Translations under genes and position numbers: made by a program
Shown: piece after piece, positions 1 to 8,324 of the stretch
Layout of the letters: the number at the start of each line of letters is the position of its first letter
Position numbering within the stretch: the first letter of the stretch is position 1
Assembly (NCBI GenBank): GCA_910592005.1
Contig: CAJVPP010002206.1
Location: 1-15,856, forward strand
Reading direction: 5' to 3'
Length of the DNA stretch: 15,856 nucleotides
Source: Funneliformis mosseae
Lineage: Eukaryota; Glomeromycota; Glomeromycetes; Glomerales; Glomeraceae
Notes under the pieces: model-generated
Told to the model about the DNA's origin: nothing
Database searches by the model: none
Seen by the model: only the letters and a program-made list of their open reading frames with translations

Positions 1-620
1 TTAGATGAAGAATAATGTTAAAGGAAAGTAAATTTGTATAGATTTAGATTAATTTCTTTATTTATAATACTAAAACTCATATGAAACTTTTAAATAAGTT
101 TAAAAAACTTACAACTGAGTTACTAAACTTATAAAGAATAAATTTACAACTTAAATAAAAAGTTATTCTATTTATATAAAATAAATTTACTACAACTAAC
201 TATTTGTTACGCTATAAATTAACTATTTTAGTAAATTTTAGCTATAAAATAATAATAAAAGAAAATAAATAAAGAAATAAAATAAAGATAAATTATAATG
301 ATGAATGAATAAAAATAAAGAAATAATAAAATAATAAATATGTAAAGAATTTAATAAAATAAGCCAATTTAATAAATCAAATGAATCAGATGTATTTTAT
401 AAATTCTACAAATCAGATAAATCAATTTGATTTTCTAATACCAATATATCAATTAAGATCTTCTTTAATATGATCTACATAAATTAAATCTAATAACTTT
501 TGTAAATCATTTTTTTAAAGCAAATTTTTAATGTTAATAATATATATAAAATTGAAACCATTTAATTTTAACTATTTTAGATAGTCAAAATAATCAAAAT
601 AAATTTTAAAAAATTTGAAA
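1..620. other. AT-rich gene-free DNA, left flank part 1
   Basis: Almost pure A/T sequence with stops in every frame and no recognisable gene. The stretch around 360-450 contains loosely repeated AAATCA/GAATCAGAT-like words, which may be the remains of an old repeat, but I cannot define unit boundaries. Nothing else is supportable here. Confidence 0.6.
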
Positions 621-700
621 AGTTAAAATCAATTATGATAGTCAAAATTAATTATAATAGTCAAAATCAATTATAATGATTGATCAAAATTAATTATAAT
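621..700. repeat. 19-bp tandem repeat array, about 4 copies
   Basis: Four adjacent copies of a 19-20 bp unit are visible, starting at 621, 640, 659 and 681 (with a 3-base spacer before the last). The consensus is AGTCAAAATTAATTATAAT. Differences between copies are mainly C/T or G/A. Related words occur in the opposite orientation at about 1255-1350, on the far side of the small transposon at 738-990, so the flanks are roughly mirror-symmetric. This may be part of a larger composite repeat. Confidence 0.6.
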
Positions 701-737
701 ATTTATAATATATATAATAATTAAAATATATTAGAAT

Positions 738-990
738 TAAAGCTTTAAATAGATCAGGTTATTTGATTAACTTAATTTGATACTTTTTTTCAAATTAAGT
801 CAAATCAAGTAATCTGTTTTAATTTGTTTAACTGAAAAATTCAAGTAAATTATTTAAAATAAATAATAAGATATTATTTAAATAGAATAATAGATATTAT
901 TTAAAATAAACAATTTTACTAATCTAATCTAAATTTTTCAAGTTAGATCATGTCAGATAACAGGTTAATCTAATTTAATTTAGAGCTTTA
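738..990. mobile_element. Small non-autonomous hAT-like element (MITE), copy A
   Basis: A 253-bp element bounded by inverted ends. The left end reads TAAAGCTTTAAAT and the reverse complement of the right end reads TAAAGCTCTAAAT, which is 12 of 13 identical with one T/C difference. The flanking octamers ATTAGAAT (730-737) and ATTATTAT (991-998) match at 6 of 8 positions, as expected of a decayed 8-bp target duplication. TAGNG-like ends plus an 8-bp duplication are the signature of hAT transposons. The interior has no open reading frame, only A/T-rich direct repeats of about 24 bp near 852-910. The ends match the larger element at 2566-3017, so both belong to one family. The hAT assignment rests on end structure alone. 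Confidence 0.55.
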
Positions 991-2557
991 ATTATTATAA
1001 TTAAAATACTTTATCAATTTTTTTATTTTTATATATTATTTTATTTTTTTATATTTTATTTTTTTATTTTGATCACTTAATTCTTTTTTTAATTTTTATA
1101 TTAATTTAGAAATAATCTTTATAAATAAATATTATAATTAATAATATTAATAATAATAATTATTATAATAAAATAATAAAATAATAGTAATAATATTAAT
1201 AATAATATATTTTATATATAATATAAATATTTTTTTTTATTAATTTTTTAAAAGTATTTTTTAATTTTAACTATTATAATATATTTTAATTATCATAATA
1301 TATTTTAACTTTAATATTAACTATGACCTTCAAATCAATATATTTTAACTTTTTAGATTTTAATTTTTACTTTATATATAATTGTATTAAAGTTTTATAC
1401 TTTTTATAAATTTTATTATATCATTAGTAACTTTATTTTAAATGTTTAGTATAATAAAATCATTAATTTTTTTATAGGCATTTCTTTAAGTAATAAGAAT
1501 AACTTATTTAATTATTAGCATTAAAGTTTTCTAAAATAATTTGAGAATTTTTTATTTTATATATTAATATATATCAAGAACATAGTATTGAATAAATTAG
1601 TTATAATACTTTTACCTTAATTTTAATCAGATTTAAAATATAAGATTAAATACATCTCTCTTTTAATATTTATATTTGTAAACCATTTTATAAATTTAGT
1701 TAACTTATAATTTGATATTTCTAATATATATAAGAATAAATTTTATACTAGTATATATCTTATATTAAATTTAAAATAAGCTTTATAGTATGTAAAAAAT
1801 CCTAAAAAAATTAAGATATCTTTAACTTTTTCTTTATATAAACAAGATTTAGTAAAATCGTAATAATAAAATAAATAATATTATTTTCTATTAAAAATTA
1901 TTTAGAAATATTAAATTCTATTACTTTTAAGATTAGTAGATTGTTTATAGAATATCTATTTTATTAGTATATTAATTTCTTTAATAAATTTATGCTTAAA
2001 ATTATTTATATTAGAAAATTATATTATTATATTATATAGATTAGAATATAGCATAAAATAGTAAAGAAGATAATATTTAGCATTTTTTAAATTATCAAAA
2101 AATTTTTTTTTAAGGATAAGAATTTTAAATATTTTAATATTAAATGATTTTTTTGAATTACCAAATCTTTGAATTGATATATATTCTCTAGTTATTTTTT
2201 TATTAATAATATTTAAATTTAATTATATTTAATTACTAGTCAAATATTCTATAAGATATTTAGTATATTTTTTATTTAATTAAAAAATTATTTTATATGA
2301 ATTTAAAATAAAATATCTTAAGATCTATTAATTGAATTTTAATGATTTTATATATAGTAAAAGTTTAAATTATCTGAATTAATATTTGTAAAATAATCTT
2401 TTTTAATCAAATATAATCTTATATATGTATTAAATTATAGCATATTAAAAGTTAATAATATATATAGTAAATAGAAAATATATAAACATTTATATATATA
2501 ATTATCTTAAAGATCTCCTATTCATATTTTTACTTATATATTTTTAATATAATTTAA
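991..2557. other. AT-rich gene-free DNA between two small transposons
   Basis: No intact gene is visible. Positions 1020-1260 are A/T homopolymer and TAA/TAT microsatellite-like DNA. On the minus strand, about 1860 down to 1450, the translation gives stretches that look somewhat protein-like between stops (for example KEKVKDIL and FLGFFTYYKAYF). This could be a heavily mutated transposon coding region. I could not assign it to a family with confidence. Confidence 0.45.
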
Positions 2558-2565
2558 GTTTAAAT

Positions 2566-3017
2566 TAAAGTTCTAAATAGATTAGTTTAGATTAGATTAA
2601 TTAAGTTACCTAAACTGAGAGGATTAGATTAGGTTAAATAAAATCTGATCAAATTTTAATTTTTATTTGATCTGACCTGACTTAACCTGACTAAATTATT
2701 TTAATTGAATAATAATAAATCATTTAATTAGAATTATTTTAACTGAATAATAAAATATTATCAAAAGAACAATAAAGAATTATTTAAGAAAAACAATAAA
2801 ATATGTTTTAATTAAATAATAATAAATCATTTAAAAAGAATGATAAAGAATTGTTTTAATTGAATGATAAGACATCTTTTAAAAAGAATGATAAAAAATC
2901 ATTTTAATTGAATAATAATTTAAATAAATTATTTAAGAAGAACAATTAGTTAATTTAGGTTTTTTATGTTAGGTCAGATTAGGTAAATAGGTTAATCTGA
3001 TTTGATTCAGAATTCTA
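2566..3017. mobile_element. Small non-autonomous hAT-like element (MITE), copy B
   Basis: A 452-bp element flanked by a perfect 8-bp direct repeat GTTTAAAT (2558-2565 and 3018-3025), read as a target-site duplication. Inside it the left end reads TAAAGTTCTAAATAGATTAG and the reverse complement of the right end begins TAGAATTCTGAATC. They agree at 11 of the first 16 positions, and four of the five differences are transitions. The left end matches the left end of copy A (738-990) at about 20 of 24 positions; the right end matches that of copy A at 25 of 32, with every difference a transition. The interior carries no transposase, so it would have been moved by an enzyme encoded elsewhere, and it holds a 48-bp tandem array. 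The 8-bp duplication and TAGAG-like ends point to the hAT superfamily. Confidence 0.65.
2699..2949. repeat. 48-bp minisatellite inside transposon copy B
   Basis: Units begin with TTTTAATTGAATAATAAT or close variants at 2699, 2737, 2806, 2854 and 2902. The last three are exactly 48 bp each (2806-2853, 2854-2901, 2902-2949) and share an internal AAAAAGAATGATAAA-type block. The first two are diverged or interrupted. Expansion of this array largely explains why copy B is longer than copy A. Within a unit, TTTAA and GAATGATAA half-motifs recur, so the ancestral unit may have been about 24 bp. Confidence 0.65.
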
Positions 3018-3025
3018 GTTTAAAT

Positions 3026-3959
3026 AATATAAAATTAAAGATGACTTGCTTAAATAATTTTTTTTTCAAGTTATTTAAATATTTTATAAGATGTAATTTA
3101 AACCAATATTTTGTTAAAAGATCTGATATTTATTATTGAATTTTATAATATAAATAATATAAATATTAAAAAAATGGTAATATAGCTATAAAAAAAATTT
3201 GATATCTTTATTACTATTATTTTTTGTCAAAAATTATATATATTTTAAATATTAGGTAATAAAGACTGCTTGTAAATCTAGAATATTAAAAACATTGTAC
3301 ATTTTAAATTCATGTAATAAAGTAATTAATAATAGATTAGCAGTAAAATAAATATATACTAATAAACATAATTTTAATAAAGAGTGAAAGGAGAAGAATA
3401 GATGGATATCTTATATTACTGTATAAAAAGAGGAAAAAAGAGAAAGAGAGATTAGACTATAAATAGTTTTTTATGCTTTAAACTAATAATATATATAATT
3501 AGATCTTTTTATATATTTTTTAGAATTTTAGTGAGTAATTAAAAAAAATGTGTATTTAAAAGAATATGAATTTAAAAAGAAATTTTTTATATATTTTTTA
3601 TATACTTTAAATTATATATATAAAGAGAAAATATCTATAAAAGATTTGATATTAGATTAATAAAATAACTGTTTAATAAAAAAGAAGTGTTACTCAATTT
3701 ATGAATAATTATAATCTTAAAAAATAAATTTGTAAAATTTATATTAAGATTATTTATTTAATGTAAAATTAATAATAAAAAGCAATTTTATCTTATTTAT
3801 CTAAATTAAGATACTAGTTGTTATTATAACTTTAATAAAATGTGATTTATATTTTGATCAACTTTAAAAAAGTTTTTTTTAAGTTTGATTTTAATTGGTA
3901 CTAAATTTGCATTGTTATAGTTTTATTAGAGAATTAAGAATAACAAATAAATCATTAAG
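3026..3959. other. AT-rich gene-free DNA with a purine-rich tract
   Basis: No gene is visible. Two purine-rich segments stand out from the A/T background at about 3381-3405 and 3425-3454 (AGAGTGAAAGGAGAAG and GAGGAAAAAAGAGAAAGAGAG). They could be microsatellite-like or remnants of a retroelement polypurine tract, but no LTR or coding relic nearby supports the latter. Base composition starts to become less AT-rich near 3960, where the gene island begins. Confidence 0.5.
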
Positions 3960-4570
3960 AGGTTCTTATATCTAATTATAGAGTGGGCAATTAAATAATA
4001 TAAATAGAAATGATGGTTCTGACCCTGAACAAATGATCATAAAGTTACAGTAAATCAGATCGATGCTATAAAAGGTAACTGCGGGAAAAATAGTGATAGT
4101 AAACAAAATTATCATGTGGATAAGTCGATGATTTTCTGTTTATAAACTAGAATGGGAGTTTTTTTTTATAACGATAAAGGAGGGATTTTTGCGATTGATA
4201 TAAATAGTATAAAACCAGAAAGTAATTTTTAAAAAAAGGATTTTCAAAAAAAAAAAGGGAAATAAAAAAATTCTTTTTAAAGGTTTTACTATGGATTTCA
4301 CCGATCATTTCCGTTTCACAATCACAATCTGCGCATGAATGTATGTACATTAGAACAGCAACGGCAAAATACATTAATCGGATTGTTATATTTATGCAAA
4401 AAAAAAAAAAAATTCCTTTGTCATTTTCATTTTCATGTATCTTTCTAACTTCTTTTATTTTTGATTCACGCTCTTTTTGTTTAATAGATACTTTTTTTTT
4501 TTCTTTATAAATAAAAAATATCTTTTTTTTTTTGCTTTTGTGTAAACCAGATTCAAGATACAAAATCATC
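3960..4570 (+). promoter_or_regulatory. Upstream region of the coiled-coil gene: E2F-like motif and TATA-like box
   Basis: The region before the start codon at 4571 has noticeably more G/C than the flank to its left. It contains GCGGGAAAA at 4081-4089, which resembles an E2F/DP half-site, and TATAAATA at 4506-4513, 58 bp before the ATG. Long T and A runs (for example A13 at about 4398-4410 and several T8-T12 runs at 4490-4533) give pyrimidine-rich stretches common in fungal promoters. The minus-strand reading frame here is driven by these homopolymers and is not called. Function is inferred from position and motif only. Confidence 0.4.
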
Positions 4571-5389
4571 ATGTCATCATCGAATAATAAATTGTTATTA
4601 TTAACAATGTTTAGTGTAGGATTCCTCATTGGAGGAGCCGTGGGGTTCGTTGGCGTAAATCAGCAGCAGCAGCAACATCAAATTCATGATATCGAAAATG
4701 ATCAAGAACAAGAAATTGATGATGATGACATTACAGTAGTAAATTGTAAATTTTACAATAAACAATCATACCTTTCCTCCCATCACACATCATTCCCATC
4801 CCCACATTCATCCCTATCAAATTCTTCCACATCATCGGTTATTCCAAAATTACATCAACTTCACATACATCAAAAAGAACTTTATAAGAAGCAACAAACA
4901 TTACATTCTTATATAATAACATTCAATCATAAATATACTTGCTTATTAACCGAAACAAATGTTTTTAAGGGGTATTCCTGTTTACAAATGTCTAAGTCAA
5001 AAGAGAAGTTGGATTTGTTACAGCAAAAAATTAAATGTAAAGGTAAATCGATATCGGACAATATTAACGGAGGTTTTGGATATATTTTAGAAATTAAGAA
5101 TTATATGAAAATGCAAATGGCTGAAATGAAATGGTTGGAACAATTTAAGGAAACGTACGAAGAAAAGTTGGAGAACTCTATGAAGGAATTAGATGAAATG
5201 AAAGAGGAATTTAATGAATGTAAACAAAGGACATTAAGAGAAATTGAAGAAATAAGAGTGAGGGTTGAAGAATTAAAATATGAGATTGGATTGTGTGGTG
5301 ATGAAGAGATAGTTAAAGAAATAAGTGAAGAATTGAAAATTGGTGAATTAACCAATCTTTTGTTTGAAAATGGTTGTATTGAAATATAA
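4571..5389 (+). CDS. Hypothetical protein: N-terminal membrane or signal segment plus C-terminal coiled coil
   Basis: I do not recognise this family and give no function. The intronless frame encodes 272 residues. The first ATG in frame (4571) is chosen; the frame is open a little further upstream but without an ATG. Residues 8-29 are hydrophobic and glycine-spaced (SVGFLIGGAVGFVG), fitting a signal anchor or signal peptide. Next come a Gln run (31-35), an acidic patch with four consecutive Asp (50-53), a His/Ser/Pro-rich linker (about 69-90) and a helical stretch rich in Lys, Gln and His (93-116). Residues about 172-240 are Glu/Lys-rich with heptad-like spacing (MKELDEMKEEF, REIEEIRVRVEELK) and should form a coiled coil. 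Cysteines lie at 59, 124, 137, 156, 217, 242 and 269. The likely picture is a membrane-tethered or secreted protein that oligomerises through its C-terminal half. An AATAAA at 5537-5542 could serve 3' processing. The long frame amid AT-rich DNA makes a real gene likely. Confidence 0.75.
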   Translation: MSSSNNKLLLLTMFSVGFLIGGAVGFVGVNQQQQQHQIHDIENDQEQEIDDDDITVVNCKFYNKQSYLSSHHTSFPSPHSSLSNSSTSSVIPKLHQLHIHQKELYKKQQTLHSYIITFNHKYTCLLTETNVFKGYSCLQMSKSKEKLDLLQQKIKCKGKSISDNINGGFGYILEIKNYMKMQMAEMKWLEQFKETYEEKLENSMKELDEMKEEFNECKQRTLREIEEIRVRVEELKYEIGLCGDEEIVKEISEELKIGELTNLLFENGCIEI

Positions 5390-5880
5390 TATAATTTTTT
5401 AGGTAGTGTAGTAATAATGCTTGTATTCTAATATTATTTACTTGTGTATATTTTTTTATAACTGATTAAAGGAATTTTAAATAATACTTAATAATTCATT
5501 AATTCATAGATATTATTCAAAGTTAAGAAAGTGGTTAATAAAAGAAGAAAATTTCTTGATTTGGTTATTTTTTTTTGGCCTTAATCAGGCTATGAATCCT
5601 GTTTGATTTCGGTCTGTTCAGAATTCTTCAAATTTAGAATTGTAAAAAGATCTAATTGTATGGATATTTGTTGTATGACTACGTTCGGAGATCTAGTCCT
5701 GATTTAACAGAAAAAGGTGAATTGTCACACGAATCACAAACCAATAAATAAAAGAAAGAAAAAAAAATAACATAAAAAGACAGCCATATTATCTATCATC
5801 ACATTTTTTTTTTCCGCACAAAATTTTTTTTTTGTTTTTTTTTTTTCTCTCTTCACACACCCCCCCTCCTCAATCTTCCA
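5390..5880. other. Intergenic: 3' region of gene 1 and a pyrimidine-rich tract
   Basis: Contains the probable 3' UTR of the upstream gene (AATAAA at 5537-5542), then about 200 bases of mixed sequence without a convincing reading frame. At 5822-5880 there is a strong pyrimidine tract with T runs, a CTCTCTTCACACAC segment, C7 at 5860-5866 and CTCCT motifs. It lies just before a TATA-like box, so it is probably part of the promoter of the next gene. The reverse-strand frame here is a shadow of the homopolymers. Confidence 0.45.
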
Positions 5881-5884
5881 TCCT

Positions 5885-5905
5885 ATATAAATTTTTGGCG
5901 GGAAA
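5885..5905 (+). promoter_or_regulatory. TATA-like box next to a canonical E2F/DP-type site
   Basis: TATATAAAT begins at 5885 and is followed at once by TTTGGCGGGAAA (5894-5905), which equals the textbook E2F/DP consensus (TTTSSCGC plus the GGGAAA half). In other eukaryotes such sites drive G1/S expression, and several early-diverging fungi are reported to retain E2F. The pair lies about 370 bp upstream of the ATG at 6274. A second TATA-like TATAAAA is at 6091-6097, so the true start of transcription is uncertain. Confidence 0.45.
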
Positions 5906-5945
5906 ATACATTCGAGAATATATCTGAATTGAGTTAATTCGGACA

Positions 5946-5996
5946 TGTATGTGACTCGAATAGGAAATAAGCCACAAGAAGACATTGTTAGATAAT
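5946..5996 (+). other. Possible upstream ORF, 16 codons
   Basis: If transcription starts near the TATA-like box at 5885, the first ATG in the transcript is at 5946 and opens a 16-codon frame (MYVTRIGNKPQEDIVR) that ends in TAA at 5994-5996, well before the main ATG at 6274. This could be a regulatory upstream ORF, or could simply be untranscribed if the later TATA-like box (6091) is used. It shows no family resemblance. Confidence 0.2.
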
Positions 5997-6237
5997 TTCC
6001 TTTTCACCGACTAGTTATCTAAATATGTAAAGTTATGATCTACGTTCAACACCAATAACTTTTTCATGATAAACCTAAAAATTTTCTACATATAAAACAA
6101 AACATTGAAAAAAAAAAAAAAATCCATCAAATCCATTCATTCCCCCCATTCATTTACCCTGATATTTAAGTTATACATACACTAACCCGATTTCGACCTA
6201 ATTTTTATTTTATTACAAATAGTTACTTTTTAATATA

Positions 6238-6243
6238 ACGCGA
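6238..6243 (+). promoter_or_regulatory. MCB-like hexamer ACGCGA close to the start codon
   Basis: ACGCGA lies 31 bp before the ATG at 6274. It differs by one base from the fungal MluI cell-cycle box ACGCGT bound by MBF. The same hexamer recurs at 6403-6408 (exon 1) and 6465-6470 (intron 1). Given the E2F-type site further upstream it is a candidate cell-cycle element, but a hexamer is weak evidence alone. Confidence 0.25.
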
Positions 6244-6273
6244 CTTTAATAGCATTTACTACTTATTTACACC

Positions 6274-7134
6274 ATGAACACGAAGATTTTCATCTCCGCA
6301 AGTGCAGAAGTCGAACGAACGCACATGTTTGAGATCGCAAATATGATGAAAATGCCAAATTTTTGGTTATTTATAGTGGCGACGATAATTTTTTGGGCAA
6401 TGACGCGATTTATACCCGAGTTAGTAAACGATAGCTACAAAGAAAGGTAAAGTTTTTTTCTAAGACGCGATTTGTGAGAAATATTCGAAAAGGCTTCAAA
6501 GCCATATAAGGGAGCGTATATACCTAAATACGTAAAAACCGTTGCATGACGAATAAATAAATCCTTTTTAAATCATGATCAATACCAGATTTCGAGTTAA
6601 CGCAAATCCCGTTATCCATCGGCGTCGACATCGTAAGATAAGGAGGTCATCAGGTATCAACGCGGAAAACAAAGAACAAGATGGTGAAAACGAATTTTGT
6701 ACCATAAATCCAATTTCAAATAGTACGTATGAAAATTCAACGCCATCATTCGTTCCACTTTCCGCATCGATTCAATCTGCGCCTCCTTCACCCCCACATT
6801 TTAAAACCCCGTCAAGGATAGTCCCTACAAATTACGGAAGTGAGATCAAGTTGAAATTAATGACCACAGAGGACAAAGTTTTACGATCATCAAGTAAGCA
6901 AATTTTTTTGCGATTGATGCGGTATTTAAGTTCTATAAATAATGCTTTTTTTTCATTTTTTTTTTTTTTTCCCTAGACATAAGAGAACGATACATGAAAT
7001 ATCGACCAACGATAAGTTCAAGACTTAATCCTGTTCGTCGATGTGAACTTGGTCTTCGAAGTTCGGTCGGGGTGCTCTCACCTCGTTATCTTTCAGATGT
7101 AAAGATGGATACCGGATATAACGAAGATGTATGA
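6274..7134 (+). CDS. Hypothetical single-pass membrane protein with basic, Ser/Pro-rich tail (three exons)
   Basis: Preferred model: exons 6274-6446, 6589-6893 and 6977-7134, giving 211 residues. Intron 1 is GTAAAG...CAG and intron 2 is GTAAGC...CCCTAG. Both junctions keep one frame, and intron 1 splices AG/A into an Arg codon. I do not recognise the family. Residues 29-46 (NFWLFIVATIIFWAMTRF) form one membrane span after a 28-residue lead. A basic cluster follows at 68-77 (HRRRHRKIRR), by the positive-inside rule on the cytosolic or nuclear side. Then comes a Ser/Pro/Asn-rich region with Pro-directed sites, including FKTPSR (Thr131, full CDK-type S/T-P-x-R) and LSPRY (Ser194), and a basic C-terminal part. 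If intron 1 is not spliced, exon 1 reads as a 58-residue membrane peptide ending in TAA at 6450, and a separate 158-residue protein could start at ATG 6575. The neighbouring E2F-like site and CDK-type motifs hint at cell-cycle control; this is inference. Confidence 0.65.
6447..6588 (+). other. Intron 1 of the membrane-protein gene (142 nt)
   Basis: The donor AG/GTAAAG and acceptor ATACCAG/A bracket a 142-nt interval with a short pyrimidine stretch (ATCCTTTTTA) before the acceptor. Joining the exons keeps the reading frame, which has about a one-in-three chance of happening by accident. The interval has a stop codon at its start (TAA at 6448-6450), so it cannot be read through. Confidence 0.55.
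6894..6976 (+). other. Intron 2 of the membrane-protein gene (83 nt)
   Basis: The donor GTAAGC, a long T-rich tract (about 6948-6970) and the acceptor CCCTAG form a textbook intron. Splicing joins the first base of an Asn codon (6893) to AC at 6977 and continues in frame for 52 codons to TGA at 7132-7134. Without splicing the frame runs into poly-Phe encoded by the T tract, which is clearly not protein. Confidence 0.8.
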
Positions 7135-8324
7135 TCAATAACATTTTTTTTTTTCTAATGGATCGTTTTTAAAATTGAAGAAGTAATAGCATACTGATCA
7201 AGCAAGCTTTTTAATAAACAGCAAATGAAGAGGATTATATGTGCTGCGGGAAAACGCAATGAACGTGTGAATATACGAGATAATAAACGAAACGGTGTAG
7301 TTTGAAATTCGCTTTACTTGTACAGCTCAAGATATTATTAGAATTTTGGCATTTGTTAGGGATTTTATATAGAAAAAATTCATTTCTTTCTTGTAAGTGA
7401 TGCTTCCTTGCTTTTTTTTTCTTTACAAATAATGATAATTCTTCAGTAAGAATTAAACAGTTGATGGAAAGTTGGCTTCAAGAAGTTTCAATGAATTGTA
7501 TGCTATATATATATTGTGTATGTGTAAATTGTTAAATTGAACGGTTTTCGTAAAAAAAATTTTCAAAATGATAAGATCCTCATTATATAATTATCGAATC
7601 GATGATTTTTTCGAAAGCTACTGCGCCAATATATATATGGGAAATTATTTAGCCGCATCACATTCACAGATCAAACCTTTTGATCTATTGCCATCTATCT
7701 CGGTTTCTTGTTTTTATACTTGAAATATAAACCAGATTGTTGATGGTTATACAGGTCTTTTGAAATTGAATGAATTGAATTCTAATTGTGTTTTAATTTT
7801 TTCGAGAAATGATCGCTAAGGTTTCATAATAGTGATTATTTATTAATTGTTTTATAAAATTAATGATACCCAATACCGCATAAAAACAATTTAGCAGGAA
7901 GCATATTATTCAATAACCGCAGTTGGTTTTGTTGAATTATATCATGGGAAAAATTTATTCGGAGATTATGCCATTTCTCTGTATTACATAATTATTTTGA
8001 GGTTCTACAAGAATGGTTTATAGGATCAAGCCACAATTTTTTTCTGCCGATGTAGCAAATTAATTAACTTGTAATGGAAATTGTTGACGAAGTTGTCTGA
8101 CGCATATCAAAAAAAGCCATTTATATGCAGGGCTAAAAATTTTTTCTTCGGGTGATATTTTGATTTTAAATTATATAATTTTAGTGTACAACAAAAAAAA
8201 AAAAAATGGGGATACGTATTGTGTAAGGTACGTAATGACGAGCATTCTGGACTAGTTTAGAATTGGGCTAAAATAAAATATTAGATTAACAAAAAAGAAC
8301 CTATTTTAAAATTTTTTAACTTGA
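7135..8324. other. Intergenic region between the membrane-protein gene and the Myb gene
   Basis: About 1.2 kb. AATAAA at 7282-7287 is a plausible 3'-end signal for the upstream gene. GCGGGAAAACGC starts at 7246 and is the third E2F-like motif of the window. A 28-codon frame at 7637-7723 (MGNYLAASHSQIKPF...) is the most protein-like small frame, but it has no other support. AGATCAAACCTTTTGATCT (7669-7687) is a short perfect-arm hairpin. No larger conserved frame is visible on either strand, although undetected 5' exons of the Myb gene could lie here. Confidence 0.45.
7246..7257 (+). promoter_or_regulatory. E2F-like motif GCGGGAAAACGC
   Basis: Third copy of GCGGGAAAA, after 4081 and 5898, in the same orientation. 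It sits between the 3' end of the membrane-protein gene and its possible AATAAA signal, so it might lie inside that gene's 3' UTR rather than act as a promoter for the Myb gene about 1.1 kb downstream. Regulatory function is unproven. Confidence 0.25.

Noticed and set aside
621..700. Tandem array considered as a CRISPR
   Set aside because: Units are adjacent with no unique spacers, and the context is eukaryotic.
1440..1860. Minus-strand decayed coding region considered as a retroelement reverse transcriptase (KEKVKDI, FLGFFTYYKAYF)
   Set aside because: The two motifs are too close together for that enzyme, and the sequence after them does not match. Too weak to name a family.
3381..3454. Purine-rich tract considered as an LTR retroelement polypurine tract
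   Set aside because: No LTR pair, primer-binding site or polyprotein relic was found next to it.
4147..4629. Minus-strand reading frame of 160 codons
   Set aside because: It is held open by A/T homopolymers (Lys and Phe runs) and overlaps the promoter and start of the plus-strand gene. No domain or sensible composition.
5101..5355. Minus-strand frame opposite the coiled-coil gene
   Set aside because: A Ser/Asn/Ile-rich shadow of the Glu/Lys-rich coding strand.
5734..5985. Minus-strand frame of 83 codons
   Set aside because: Poly-Lys and poly-Phe from homopolymers; it covers the promoter of the membrane-protein gene.
6575..6976. Unspliced 133-codon frame with its own ATG, ending in poly-Phe
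   Set aside because: The C-terminus is translation of a T-rich intron tract. Splicing at 6894-6976 gives a normal protein end, and an upstream exon joins in frame. Kept only as an alternative start.
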